DNA from: Chrysogorgia sp. JL179-B06
Lineage: Eukaryota > Cnidaria > Anthozoa > Scleralcyonacea > Chrysogorgiidae
Direction of reading: 5' to 3'
DNA: 64,000 bases
Assembly (NCBI GenBank): GCA_035772405.1
Contig: JAYKKM010000047.1
Coordinates: 3,204,001-3,268,000, forward strand
A model generated the notes under the pieces. It ran no database searches. It saw only the letters and a list, made by a program, of their open reading frames with translations, and was not told the DNA's origin. This document shows, in pieces, positions 50,880 through 63,428 of the stretch; the first letter of the stretch is position 1; each line of letters begins with the position of its first letter. Made by a program: the position numbers and the translations under genes.

Positions 50880-52455
50880 TGTTTACAAAGGATCTCTTAC
50901 ATCTGTCCTGATCTTAGGAAGGATAAAATCGTGTCCACGCTTTCTAAGAATCCTGGCCCTCTTGGGAGGTAACAAAGCATATAATACATGACAAGTATTT
51001 TCTGAAATTACTTTCCATAGCTTGCTGTCTCTCACTCTAATTATCTCTGACATCACACTGCGCTTGGACGTATAACCAAAACGAAAGGCCCGATTTAGAA
51101 ACTTATCAATACGATCCAAGTATTTACCCTTATAGGCGGAGCTCCAAACCTCTATTCCATACAAAATTATGGCCATGATAAGCGAATCAAATAGCTTACT
51201 TATTTGATCTTTAGGATATCCATAAAATTTACAAACTCGTAATATATACAAGCGACTGCTAGCTTTGGTTAATAAGCTATCAATTTGAAAGTCTCAGTTA
51301 CAGGGATTTTCATGAAATGTTATACCCAAAAGTTTTAACTGGCTTTTACGTCCAATTGTAGGAATAAGGGGACCATCTCCCATGTCTTCGTCAGGTTCAG
51401 CGACATACGATTACTCAGTGCCCAACTCTCAATGTTATTGACTTCAACAAGGGAAGTATCACAGTTAGCTTTTACAGAAACACTAAGAGTAATATCGTCA
51501 GCAAACTTAACTAGTAGTAAGTTGCTTTTGGGATGTACTGGACTTATGTCGTTAACCATGAGAGCGAATAAAACTGGTCCGAGGACAGAACCCTGTGGAA
51601 CCCCTCTATTGATACTAACAAACTCCGTATTCACTCCACCAACGACGACCCTCTGTTTTCTGTTTAAGCCAACAACCACTTAAACAACTTAAGCCAATTC
51701 AACTTCAACCACTTAATTAACTTCAATTTCAACCACTTAAGCCAATTGTGGTAACATTTAATTAGGTCCATAGTTGTGTTGTGACCTTCTTTATAGGCAA
51801 ATTGATCCTTTCCTATTATAGATTTCATGACTGTAGAGAGTTCTAGCCTCAATACCAGCCTTTCAAAAAGTCTCATAATAATGTTCGTTAATGATATGGG
51901 CCTCAACTGATTACATGTTTCCAAGGGAGATTCTTTGGGAATCGGAGAGACATTTGCTAGCTTCCATAGAAGTGGAACCGTTTGCAATCTGAGAAAGCAA
52001 TTGAAAATTCTAGTAACCACAGGTGCTAAATTGTAAGCATATAGTCTCTCCAAAGCCAATAGGGAAACTCATCTGGTCCAGGAGCTGTGCGCTTTTGACG
52101 AGACAGGCAAATCCTTACAGTATGCACATCAATAATTGGAATTCGAGTGCCATCAGGAATAGATAGTAATTCTGGTGCGGTGTAATGAGCATCAGTGTTG
52201 ATTGACTGAAAATACAGGTTAATGGTATAAGGATCGATTATGGATCTAATAGGAATACTGTAACTCTTTCTCCCAGTAATTCTGTTGACTGTTTTCCACC
52301 ACCCTCTAGATCCCGAATATCGATCGTTATTAACAGCGCGAACTTGATTTTCTCGGATAAGTTGGTTAATTTGTTTTTGAAGAATAACGTTATCTGCCTG
52401 ATTGTGGTGGCGTATGTTCTTATTTCTGATTTTACACAAGTTCAAATACAAAATA
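50880..52455 (-). pseudogene. CR1/jockey-like LINE reverse transcriptase (truncated)
   Basis: Read leftwards: a region around 52455-52060 with TAPGPDEFP (an RT entry motif), then 52059-51664 with PIPKESP and RPISLTN, then 51679-51335 with RGVPQGSVLGPVLFAL and the catalytic FADD (motif C), and finally 51251-50883 with a C-terminal domain (LYGIEVWSSAY). Two or more frame breaks (near 52059, 51670 and 51300) make it dead. It is 5'-truncated. The C-terminal domain follows the pattern of anthozoan LINEs. Confidence 0.85.
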
Positions 52456-52969
52456 CAAAATCCTTATAAGAGTTATATATTGCCTCAAAATGATGAAAAT
52501 AAATTAAATAAATGATGATGAACAATAAACATTATAAAAGTGAATTTTAGTATCCAGACAAGAATGAAACCGCAGAAAATAATGCTATATAGTCCGGCGT
52601 TTTGACGTCGCTAAAGCCTGGTTTCCATATGGTTGCTACGCTGTCTTTATGGTCGCAGACGCAGACCAAGACATACAAGATTGATCTTTTGTAATAAAAA
52701 GTACCATATAATGGACTACTTTAATAATAACCTTGACTGCTCCGTCTTCACAGTGAAATGCCAAACATTGGCCGCTATTGCTCGGCCAATAGAGCAAGAT
52801 GTTGGTTAGATATTTTAGCATAAAGACCTCACTCTTCAGGTCATTAAGTATAGTTAGTATTAAAATTATTTTGTCACAAATCCCATCCCTCGATCTTTTA
52901 AAGAAATCAAATTCCCCTGTCTCACAAAAAGTCAATCAATCAACTCAACTGATCCCGTCAATGTAGTTG

Positions 52970-53065
52970 AAGTTGCATTTTTCAACTGGTCCCGGTTTGG
53001 TCTTAAAATGTATATATTCCAACACTCGAAATTTTCCCTCACCTTAAATCCTTAGAACGTTTGAT
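52970..53065. repeat. Dispersed repeat arm
   Basis: CAACTGGTCCCGGTTTGGTC and a following ATATATTCCAACACTC block, also at 61550-61640 and as both arms of 62783-63055. Confidence 0.8.
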
Positions 53066-53179
53066 TTTATGCGGCTGCGCTTACCTGACAGATTGATTCA
53101 TGACAAAACGTGGCAGAAATATCCTGAATGTCAGACCTTTATTTTATATCCAGGCTGCCTTCCCCAACAGACTATGAAT

Positions 53180-53262
53180 AATTTTTTTGCTTACCTCAAG
53201 TTTTTGAAGAAACGCTTCTATATAAGCGTTTCTTGAAATACTTGAGGTAAACAAAAAAACTT
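53180..53262. repeat. Hairpin
   Basis: TTACCTCAAGTTTTTGAAGA and complement around 53221. No gene overlaps. Confidence 0.75.
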
Positions 53263-53264
53263 GA

Positions 53265-54720
53265 GGTATCGCAAATCGTTGGGAGATTCTTGACGTAAGG
53301 CACGGAGCTCGGTTTCCTGTTGACAGAAATATAAGAATTAGGAATAATATTTGGACCACAACTCATTTGTCCAGTAAGTGAATATAATGAAATTCAACTA
53401 TTTTGCACTCTCCTCCGCTGACAACCTGGCTTTTCCTAGGGGGCGGGAAAAGGGAAGGGAATGAGGGGTGGGAGAATGTTTTAATTATACAAAAGTTATA
53501 ATAGACCTTATTAAAAAAATGGCAGCTGATTTAATATTCCCTCTAGCGACACTGTCATGTGCAAAATTAAAAGAAACTATAAAGAAACTGTTTACACGTT
53601 TACGGTACGGCAAGTCTTGCGTTAAAAATCACTCCGTTTCTTTGTTGTGTTTAGATATTTTTGTAGGCTGCTTTATATAATGTACATTTTTGTGCTTTGT
53701 GAATGCTTGCTACGGAGCCTATACGGGAGTCCACAGAAATGCCATGAGAAGCCCACCCAGGAACTTTAGTTATATGCAATTTCTAGCAGAAAAATGGCTT
53801 TTAAAAGAACAAAAGATGTTTTATTATTGTACAAACTGTGCGTGTTTCCTCATTTCCTTGGCCATCAGTCGAACATAAACATCAATAAGAACAGAACATG
53901 CGCAAAATTTAATACGGTTTACAAGATAGAAGATCGGCAGCAATAGGAAATTTAACGGTCTTTTTCAACAAATTCAAAATCATTTTAGTGCGACATTTTT
54001 TATGTAAATACGGAAAGTTAATTTTTGTTGAAAAGTTGGAAATTCAACGTATAATGAAACGTTGATTATTACCAAAGAAGGTGGCTTTTTCAATTTTAAA
54101 GTCACCGGCTAGCGTTGTGAAAATGCCGGCTACAGCCGGCAGCTACTTTGAACCCTGGTTAACCGTATCGTATAGCCACTAACGCTTAGCATTCCCGATG
54201 CAAATGTCGACTACAATATGGTTATTTTCTACGTAGCATACTAGGTAAACATCTAGGTCAGTTTAATATAAACCTACATGAGGAATAGCGCCAGAATGTT
54301 AGAAAGCTGTGCTGATTATTGCGCTCCAGAAGTAGTTATTGCCCTTTAAATGGGTAAATGCTAACAGAAATACGCGTATATAGTGCGTATTAATGTAAAC
54401 AGATTGACTTTTTCATAGCGTTATTTCTACGTTCATCCGTACTATAGCATTGTCGTACCGTACTATAGTGCAAACGTGGCCTAAAACGAGGTCAGTTTAT
54501 AAGCATACAAAATTATATTAAATCAGCATTTTTGTGGAGTCTCCCAAGCTTACCTTATTGTCTAGTTGCTTCAATAATTCATTTTTTTCTCCTTGGACAA
54601 GCTCAATACTGCCATGCTGAGTAAATAGCCGTAGTCCGGGCCAGCAGTTTAACTTGTCGAATCCGTTTCGCTTCTACTATCGTCAGTGTCATCATCGATA
54701 TGTCCCTTGTGGTTCTCTTT
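53265..54720. other. Host DNA, no gene seen
   Basis: No element or exon is recognised. Frames such as 53468-53680 look like chance. Confidence 0.4.
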
Positions 54721-54723
54721 CCA

Positions 54724-56013
54724 TGTTTTAACCGGATCTGAAGTGTAACGTCAAATGCTTATTTAGAACTTCTTATTTCTTATTTAGAACTTCTTATTTC
54801 TAAATGCTTATTTAGAACTAAAACAAGCACTGGTCGTTTGCGCAAACTAACTATACAACACATAACCGTAACTACTGTATATACATGATTGTTTAACATA
54901 TTGCAAACTAAATGTGTGATACTTTACCTAGGATTATCGAGCCAGAATAAATCTCAATTGGTTCCTTAATTTTTCCGCCGTAGACAAATTAAAGAACCAA
55001 TTGAGATTCATTCTAGGAATGCTTTACGTTTGACGTAAATCTCTGGACGAACTACATAAAATTATTGGATAATCTCGGCGATGTTTTCATATTTCTTTAA
55101 CGCACCGTAAGCATCAAACAGCACCTAAATCGGAGGATGTTTAGTAAAGTATACAGGTATATATCAATTGTGCCAAATAATTTCTCCATAGATAGTTATG
55201 TAGGAAAATCCTACGACGTACCCTATAGTTGCAGTGTTAATACAACATGAAAACCTGGAGAATACTTGAATGAAACTAGCTAAAACTAACTAGCTAGCTA
55301 GAATAAAACTAACTAACTATATAGCTAGCTAGCTAACTAACTATTATAGCTAACTAGCTAACTATAATAAAACGGTATACCAATTCCTTGGGATCCTTGT
55401 CCTCGGTCGAATTCCCCAATTCGTTTATCTGTTACAAATGCTTGGTGTTGTAAAGCTGAACGATTGTTTTCAAACCATGCTCTCGGGGGAGTTTGGAAAA
55501 AAGGGTATCTTGTAACCGTCTTGCATACAGTCTATGATGAAAGCCGGTGCCTGAATGTGTTCCCAAAAAGCTATATGCTCTCTTATTATCTACCTTTAAC
55601 TTGTCAAGAAGTGCGTGACTCCTCGTAGTTTCCGTACATGTTCAACCAAAGGAGATATAGGATAGATGTCTACCTGGAAATGTCATGACTGTCAGATTTG
55701 TCATCATGTAAACGTTTGGTCATCTCGTCAGAGATTGGGCAACACCATCTTCGCTTCCCCTGGACCCTGGACGTCGCAGGTCGAAACTTCTGCACGTGGC
55801 GCTCCAATGTCCCTGTTTTTCACATCGGAAACACATGTCAGCGACGGCCTGAAATAAGAAAAGAAACGACAGCAAACAAGAATCTCCAGGACACAAAATA
55901 AAAGATAACCAATTGAACCAAACGAAAAAAATAGCGAAATATGTATATATAGACATAAGGCCTACAAATCTTCGGCTAGGTCTGTATAGTAACTTAGTCT
56001 TGCGCTTTCTTGC
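54724..56013. repeat. Segmental duplication, copy 1
   Basis: It shares ordered blocks with 57117-58625: CCGGATCTGAAGTGTAACGTC, GCAAACTAACTATACAACAC, CAGTGTTAATACAACATG, and a CCHC exon. Spacing differs by small indels. A hairpin (54940-55010) and a TAGC-type microsatellite (55275-55370) are unique to this copy. Confidence 0.8.
55730..55848 (-). pseudogene. Gag-like CCHC zinc-knuckle exon, copy 1
   Basis: After a TTATTTCAG acceptor the frame reads MCFRCEKQGHWSATC, a C-x2-C-x4-H-x4-C knuckle of a retroelement nucleocapsid. It runs to about 55720 with no other domain. The paired copy is 58420-58510. Confidence 0.6.
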
Positions 56014-56085
56014 TTCGGTTTTCGTCATCTGAGTCACTGGCGAGCTCTTCACTCTTTCACCGCAAGCCGACTCGCTTCGCTCTTG

Positions 56086-56325
56086 TTAGGAAGCTTTATT
56101 TTCTTTTGACGTTCTTGTATTGTCTTCTTTATACTTTAACTTTTGTAAATAACCTCCAAAATTTTCTCGATTCAAAATGTCGGTCGTTTCTTCGACGATC
56201 TCCTGGAGCTCACTGTCGAAAAGGAACTGGTCTTTATTCCCTGGAAATTTAGAAGCACGTCCTTCTGCTTGCCTTTCTAATTTTTGCGTACGCGTGGCAG
56301 TCTCTGAAGTTAAGCCAGTAGCCAA
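56086..56325 (-). pseudogene. DIRS-like Gag fragment
   Basis: It reads RASKFPGNKDQFLFDSELQ with helical flanks, which resembles the N-terminal part of DIRS/Ngaro-type Gag, in the same orientation as the CCHC exon. The family assignment is tentative. Confidence 0.4.
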
Positions 56326-56394
56326 ACCTTCTAGCTTTTGGTCTTGATATACTTTGAATTTATCAAAGACTTCCTTTGTTGAAGTTTCTTCATC

Positions 56395-56600
56395 GTGCTC
56401 TGGAAGGTCTATATAATAAGGTCTACAAATTTTCGGCGAAGTCTGTTGTCGAATGCTATAGATAGACAGGTGATGAATTAAAAGCTTACTCTTAGTTATA
56501 TAACTATTACCTGAATCCCCAGGGATTCACACATGCAAATGCACTGCGTTTATTTACATGGGAACGCGCATGCCACGCTACTTCCGAAGGAAAATACGTT
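56395..56600. repeat. Repeat unit copy 1 (of three)
   Basis: Copies at 58617-58880 and 59470-59640. Shared features are GGTCTACAAATTTTCGGCG-type start, a TTATATAACTATTACCTGAA block and CCCCAGGGATTCACACATG. The copies give an empty site for the MITE at 58688. Confidence 0.8.
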
Positions 56601-56699
56601 TCGCTTCCTTCGAGTACTTGTACCCAACCCTTTGTACCCGACCTCCCGAAACGGAAGATTAAACATCACAAATAATTTTGACAAATCATCACAAATGAT

Positions 56700-57146
56700 T
56701 TTTTCTCGACTTCTCTGACATCGTCATTATCTAGGATCGTGATATTCTCAACTAGCGCACGACCCGCCACGCTATATAGTTGGTTGTCGTTTCCCTGCCG
56801 TCGAGCTGGGCAATTAGCTTCGATGTGCCCCACCATGACTACCACCTCGAGCTTGAACTGTCATGGCCGCCAACATCTCCTGTATAACACTGGTGTTTTG
56901 TTGGATTACTTCAAGGCTTTGCTGCAACATTCCTGCCATCTCACCACCTTTATTCATTAGAGGTACTTCTTCTGTTTTAAAGGGTTTGGCCTCAACGACA
57001 CCCGTAGCACGGACAGCCTTGCATTCTCGTCGATCTTCGGCTTGCTCCAGTGCTTCAATCTCACAAGCAAGCTCAACGGCTTCGTCCAAAGATTTGTGGC
57101 GAAGTTGGCGTACTTTTAGCCGGATCTGAAGTGTAACGTCGTTCAA
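56700..57146 (-). pseudogene. Gypsy-like gag relic
   Basis: It encodes RQLRHKSLDEAVELACEIE and, after a frameshift near 56820, a GHIEANCPARRQ zinc-knuckle fragment. The helix pattern is of Ty3/Gypsy gag. It separates the two segmental copies. Confidence 0.55.
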
Positions 57147-58625
57147 CTAGGTCCATCACTATAGCGCGCTTGGTCCTGTCCTGTAGAGAATGAAACTTTC
57201 AACAGATCAGTTGCAATTTGAATCCATGTTTTCCGCCGAGGAGGATTCTGAAGATCGTTGCAAATGCTGAGAAATTATATTGTCACGAGAATATCTTGCA
57301 CAATGTTCGCATGCACTCGACATGTCACCTGATGATTTAGCCAAAGTACAGTAGCTGCAAGGGTAGCGTTCGCACACTGGACATTTCTAAAACATGGTCT
57401 GCCAAATGCTTATTTCTAAAACAAGCACTCTTCGTTTTCGCAAACTAACTATACAACACTTAACCGTAACTATATTCCATGATTGTTTAACATATTGCAA
57501 ACTAAATGTGTGAGCACCTAAATAGGAGGATGTTTAGTAAAGTATACAGTACAATAAATTAAATTATGAACCATTATCAATTGTGTCAAATAATTTCTCC
57601 CTAGATAGTTATGCAGTTAAATCCTACCCTAGCCTATGGGTGCAGTGTTAATACAACATGAAAACCTGGAGAATACTTGAATAAAACCGACCGTGTTTGG
57701 CATATAGTCCAACTAAAGACAACAGTCTTTTCACATGGTCCAAACAAGGTACTGCTAACATGGCAAATTGAAAAGGTGGTGAACTGCAAAGATTTTTACG
57801 AACAAAATACTGACGTTTCAAGCGGAGGCCTCCGCTCGAAACGTCAGTATTTTATACTCCTCTCCCATCGCGAAAAGTATACTTTAAAATAAGGTTTCCG
57901 CGAAAAGACTGAAAACTAGTTGTTCAAGGGTTAGTACGTAGTTATAAGGGTTTGATTTTGGGTCAGGATTATTTGTCGTATACTAGGGATTAATAACTAT
58001 GAGCTGGTTTTGAGGAAATTGTACAACCCGCCCGGAAAATAGCAATTCGTTTATCTGTTACAAATGCTTGGTGTTCTAAAGCTGAACGATTGTTTTCAAA
58101 CGATGCACTCGGGGAGTTTGAAAAAAGGGTATCTTGTAGCCGTCTTGCATACAGTCTATGATGAAAGCCGGCACCTGAATATGTTCCCAAAAAGCTGTAT
58201 GCTCTCTTATTATCTACCTTTAACTTGCAAAGAAGCTGCGCGACTCCTCGTAATTTAGATGTTCAACCATGCAAAGAAGATATAAGATGATGGCTGTCTA
58301 CCTGTAAACGTCATAATAACCGTCAGAGTTCTCACCATGTACACGTTTGGTCATCTCGTCACATGGATTGGGCAACACGATCTTCACTTCCCCGGGATGT
58401 GAGAGCCTTGAGAAATTTAACTGGGACCCTGGACGTCGCAGGTCGAAACTACTGCAAGTGGCGCTCCAATGTCCCTGTTTTCCACATCGGAAACACATGT
58501 CATCGAAGGCCTGAAATAAGAAAAGAAACGACAGAAAACAAGAATCTCCAAGACACAAAATAAAAGATAACCAATTGATCCAAAGCAAAAAAAATAAGAA
58601 AATATGTATATAGACATAAGGCCTA
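57117..58625. repeat. Segmental duplication, copy 2
   Basis: Direct repeat of 54724-56013 (see there). It carries its own palindrome at about 57805-57860 (TACTGACGTTTC...GAAACGTCAGTA). Confidence 0.8.
58420..58510 (-). pseudogene. Gag-like CCHC zinc-knuckle exon, copy 2
   Basis: The same exon as 55730-55848, MCFRCGKQGHWSATC after an AG acceptor, with substitutions. The frame is closed soon after. Confidence 0.6.
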
Positions 58626-58880
58626 CAAATTTTCGGCGAGGTCTGTTGTCGAAGGCTATAGTGCTACACATGATGAATTACTAGCTTAGGCCCAGGTCAA
58701 ACTTCACATGTGCCGAACTCAATGTAAATTAGAGTATAGTCTTTTGTTTAAGCTCATTTGCATTGAGTTCGGCACATGTGAAGTTCGACCTAGGCCTTAC
58801 TCTTCTTATAGTTATCTAGTTATAACCTGAATCCCCAGGGATTCACACATGCAAATGCCTCCGTTCATTTGCATGGGAAC
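58617..58880. repeat. Repeat unit copy 2, with MITE inside
   Basis: See 56395-56600. Confidence 0.75.
58688..58796. mobile_element. Small MITE with TTA target duplication
   Basis: About 109 bp with inverted ends GGCCCAGGTCAAACTTCACA and TGTGAAGTTCGACCTAGGCC. TTA flanks both sides. The unoccupied copies at 56490 and 59560 read straight through (AGC-TTA-CTC), proving TTA as the target. Harbinger-type elements use this TSD. Confidence 0.85.
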
Positions 58881-59257
58881 ACCCATGCCACGCTACTTCC
58901 GAAGGAAAATACATTTTCCTTCTTCCTCGCTATGTTCGTACGAAGGAAAAACGTTTTCCTTCTCCAATTCGCTAAACTGGCATTGAATATACACAATGTG
59001 TAGATTGTAGGCTGCGTGTAAGCACTTGGATTGGCTACCTCGCTGATAAATAAAGAAAGGGCACATATAAATAAATACCTCGAAAAAGCAGCTTATCGTC
59101 ACGAGGACGCCAATTAGCGTTACTGAAAGACGAGGATAGTACTCGACCCTTCCTTGCGCTTTCTTGATTCGGTTTTCGTCACCAGAGTTACTGGCGAGTG
59201 AGCGAGTCACAGAGTCACTGGCTTTCAACGAAAGCCGACCCGCTTCGCTCTTGTCAG

Positions 59258-59640
59258 CAAGCTTTATTTTCTTTTGACGTTGTTGTCTTCTTTATACTTT
59301 CTAAATAACTTCCAAAATTTGCTCGATTCAAAAGGTCGGTCGTTTCTTCGACGATCTTCTGCAGCTCACTGTTGAAAAGGAACTGGTCTTTATTCCCTGG
59401 AAATTTGAGAAGCATGTCCTTCTAAGACTTCCTTTGTTGAAGTTTCTTCATCATGATCTTGTTGAGGACGTGCTCTGGAAGGTCTATATAATAAGGCTTA
59501 CAAATTTTCTGCGAGGTCTGTTGTCGAAGGTTATAGTGCTACATGTGATGAATTACTAGCTTACTCTTCTTAGTTATATAACTATTACCTGAATCCCCAG
59601 GGATTCACACATGTAAATGCACTGCGATTTCACGTTCGCC
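59258..59640. repeat. Repeat unit copy 3 plus upstream block
   Basis: The upstream AAGCTTTATTTTCTTTTGAC block (59258) matches 56090-56150, and the rest matches 56395-56600. The order of the shared blocks shows that copies 1 and 3 share a longer common segment. Confidence 0.75.
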
Positions 59641-60698
59641 ACATGCACCGGACTTCCATTCTCATGGAATACTGTTGAAAGCTATTTCTTCTCCACCCTT
59701 GGATACCTGGAGAAAAGGCAATATGGTGGAGAAAAGACAATATGGTATCCGTTAATCGTTAGACTTGACCGCGTGTTGCATGTAGACACTTCCCAAATTT
59801 GCTTCAATGGCCGCAAACAAAAGCATGAAATCGAGGTTGGAATCGTTGCATATGAATGTTAATATCTGCGTACACCATACTTACCATTTTGGAAAAGCTG
59901 TAGACCGAGGTGGCCTGGTAACGAATAGTGGCACTTGGATTCAGGAAAGATCCATGCAGGTGGTATCTTGAACTTCCAACCACTCGGGTCCAAGCAATTG
60001 GTGTGATAAGTGCAAGCTAGGAAAAGAAAACTTACCCTTTCTTTTATTGAATAAAGGACGGGACGGTGGGTACGATATTTGTTCTTCAGCTTTCTAATAC
60101 ACATCCGATTACCTTCCGGGCAAGTGCGCTAATGATTTGTCAAGCGCTTTACCACTCTTTTTGCCCTAGGCGCAACTGCACCTTACACCGTCCTTCTGCG
60201 CACGCGTGGTTACCTAGCTATTAACCTTGGTTATTACATAACCTCACTTAATATCTGCGTACACCATACTATCCAATTCTCGCGCGCTTTATGTTTGGGC
60301 TGATGCAAGTTGAGCCTTCACCGTCTAATGCAAAATCAGAAAGTGGTACTGTACGATACTTAAGCTTCACTTTAGTTGGCAGTTCAAGATACCACCTGCA
60401 TGGATCTTTCCTCCTCGGTCTACAGCTTGCACCTCCGGTCTCTTCCCTTAAATTAACTATTATCCTTAATTTACAAATCGCTCTAAATTAAGGTAATGGT
60501 TAATCTAATGCTAGAACCCAACCCCAACACAACAAAGATCCTAACCCTACCCCGGCTAATGGGGTTTTCTAACCTAACTCCCCGTCAAAGTACGCCTCTA
60601 TAATTTCAGATTAATCGGGCCAGTTTATGGTTTAGATGCATGGTAATTAAGGAGAAATAAGAGGATTATGAGCCCACAAATAGAATCTTATCCCGGCA
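59641..60698. other. Host DNA with a duplicated pair, no gene seen
   Basis: TTAATATCTGCGTACACCAT occurs at about 59858 and 60249, and 59890-59980 is partly the inverse of 60375-60430. No protein family is evident. Confidence 0.5.
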
Positions 60699-60702
60699 TT
60701 AT

Positions 60703-61507
60703 GTATCAGTCAAATCCAACCATGCCCATCCCCCCCCCGGGACACCGCCGGGCATTTGATACGTTGACCAATCCCGGGGGTGGGGAATTTGAACCCAAAT
60801 CTTTGCTCGGGGGTCGGGCATTAGATAATACGGTAATATGAGCCTCGTTGGCAGGTGCAATTGATTTGCCACTCCCATAGCATTGCTACACTTACAAAAC
60901 GTGTTGTTGTTCGAGTGTGATTCTATCATGGAGGAGTTTAAGTCTACAGCCTACGGTAGGGCTCGATTTAACCGTCGGACATCGGACATTGTCCGACGAG
61001 AAAATACAAATATCCGATCAATGTTACGACGGATTTTTTTGTCAATTAAAAACAGAATTTGTTTTGTTGTTTGTTCATGGCTTTTTGGTACTTGATTAAA
61101 ATTTCAATTACAATTAATTCAATTTCTTTTAATTTTAAATATCGATTTCAAAGCTTCATCCATGACTCACAGACTCAGACTGCTCTTGTTTTCGAAAACA
61201 TGTACGATGTCGTTTATGGCCGCGCGGGAAGGCTAAAGACTACCTTGAGCGCGCGAGAAGGTAAAGGGTTAATACCTGCCTTGTAAATAGTATTTATATA
61301 TAATAATTTGATATTTGAAAACACTGAATATTGCTGTTATTGCTGTCATGTTTCACCCAGGGCCGGGGATTTGCCACAGATTTTTTGCCCCACCGCGGGG
61401 CATTTGCACCTGCATTTCATCCCCACTGTGGGGAATTAGCAGCATTTTGGAAAAAAATGTCAAATGCCCGGGGGGGGGGATGGGCATGCTTGGATTTGAC
61501 TGATACA
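60703..61507. mobile_element. MITE with C/G-rich termini
   Basis: Terminal inverted repeats read TGTATCAGTCAAATCCAACC and CCATCCCCC at the left (60704) and their complement at the right (61470-61507). The interior contains a CCGCGGGG-type segment and short frames; no transposase seen. Confidence 0.65.
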
Positions 61508-61549
61508 TTACCACCATATATACAGAACTCGTGACTGGTCGCCGGAAGT

Positions 61550-61640
61550 TGCAGTTGCATTTTTCGCAACTGGTCCCGGTTTGGTCTTAAAATGTATATA
61601 TTCCAACAATCAAATTTTCCTTCAACAAAGGCTTCCTAGC
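61550..61640. repeat. Dispersed repeat arm
   Basis: Same family as 52970-53065 and 62783-63055. Confidence 0.8.
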
Positions 61641-61721
61641 AACACACATAGCATCGCCTCTTATAACAGGTAAATCTGCATTTTTCATGGCTTTATTGTT
61701 AATTTAATGGTGTTATTTTAT

Positions 61722-61825
61722 AAAAGAAATAAAAAACTTTGTCTTGTGTGATTATCGACTATCGCCTCGTGTTTTACACGCATATAACTCGATAATCACA
61801 CGCGACACGTTTTTTATTTCTTAAG
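61722..61825. mobile_element. Small hairpin MITE
   Basis: AAAGAAATAAAAAAC at the left and its complement at the right, with GTGTGATTATCGA/TCGATAATCACAC inner arms. Confidence 0.75.
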
Positions 61826-61829
61826 TAAA

Positions 61830-62780
61830 TAGCGAGCGTCTGACTGCGGACAGACAAACCAAATCTTACTCACAAAAGACTGAGCTATTTTCTCTTGTTA
61901 TGGCCGCAAGAATTATGGCGAAAAGCGAACAAACATGGATACTGACGCCATCTCGACGGAGTGCTATTAGCCTAGCTTTCTGGCCACAAAGCAAAGATTC
62001 TTTAAAATTACAGGGGTCAGAAAGGCTAATTTAAATAAGAGAATACTTAATTTGGGTCCATTACCAGAGGTCTTATAAAAGGCATGTAAAAGCTATTTTT
62101 CATTAATTTCAGCGTTCTTTCAAATACAATCATAAAAATTTTCATTTCATATACACTTTAAATCAATCAAATGATAACAATAGTGAATCGAGGTATTGGT
62201 CTAGAAACTCGGAAAACTTCAAAGCGACTAATAAATGAGCTGTGGTTTATGTTGAAAGGACATTTGGCACTGACGTGAAAACCGGATTTACAGAACGTTC
62301 CTCGTAACCTTTTGCGAAAGAGATCAGAAGTTTGCCATGAACTTTGTTTTGAAGTTAGCAATTTTTATTGTCTACTAAAAAAACGCTCCGTAAAATGTCT
62401 CTAGCAGACTTCAATATTTCATCTTATTATTGCGCAGAAAATCACCTGCAGAGTTAATTTCGCACGAAGAAGTCCGGGATGAGTGATCGCCGACTCACAA
62501 ACTAATGTTATCAAATTATGACCACAACAAACACCACCATCGACAATTAATGACACCAACATGACCACGACTACCATAGTTATCACCATCATCTACTGAA
62601 CACATTGTATTTTCCAGATAATGAAGCAGTTATCCAATAGCAACGTTTGAGTTTAATGTTGTTTAAATATTAATAAACCTAAAACAAAGGATTTGTGCAC
62701 CTTCAGGTCCCCTCAACACGAATCATAGTTCGATTGCTAGCCCCTTTGAAGTTTGCCGCGTTTCCAGGGTATATCTATTT
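61830..62780. other. Host DNA, no gene seen
   Basis: No element, exon or RNA is recognised. The frame at 62167-62361 looks like chance. Confidence 0.4.
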
Positions 62781-62782
62781 AG

Positions 62783-63055
62783 TTCTAAGGATTTACGGTG
62801 AAGGAAAATCCTGAGTGTTGGAATATATACATTTTAAGACCAAACCAGGACCAGTTGCGAAAAATGCAACTTAGAGGCCCCCGGCTGGAATTGAACCCGC
62901 GACCCTGCGATGCCAGTGCAGCGCTACGGAAGCAGCTGCCGAGAGCTCAGCCACGAGTTCTGCATATATAGGCGTGGCGGTAGTCCCGGTTTGGTCTTAA
63001 AATGTATATATTCCAACACTCGGGATATTCCTTCACCGTAAATCCTTAGAACCTG
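62783..63055. mobile_element. Inverted-repeat element with a tRNA-like centre
   Basis: The two arms (about 62783-62875 and 62980-63055) are complementary copies of the 52970 family, starting TTCTAAGGATTTACGGTGAA. Between them, about 62880-62965 on the - strand, is a tRNA-like segment with TAGCGCTGCACTGGC and B box GCGGGTTCAATTCC. Confidence 0.75.
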
Positions 63056-63428
63056 TAATTTAATCGAGTGAAATGCCAAATATTACTTGTAATATATCTA
63101 TTTGGGTTTGTTATTAAAACTTGTATCGACGATATCCTGGGAATTCGAATTTATCTAACTTTTTCTTCTTGGGTTGGGTAAAAATGTTTCTTTACCCATA
63201 AATGGTTGGGACGGTTAAATTTCTGATCTTAATATGGTTGGGTAAATTTTTTCCAGCACCAAATCTATTTCTCTGCGGCCCCCAGCCCGACCATAAATAA
63301 TGACCGGTCCCTAACTAGCATGAACCAAGACCATTCCATCTTATGAATCACCACCATTACCATCTTATGACAATAACCATCATCTTCATCTTGTAGTGTA
63401 CAGTAGAGTATGGCAATGACCATCACAG

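Noticed and set aside
59617..60491. Small frames with Cys/Trp and Ser content
   Set aside because: No conserved motif; probably chance.
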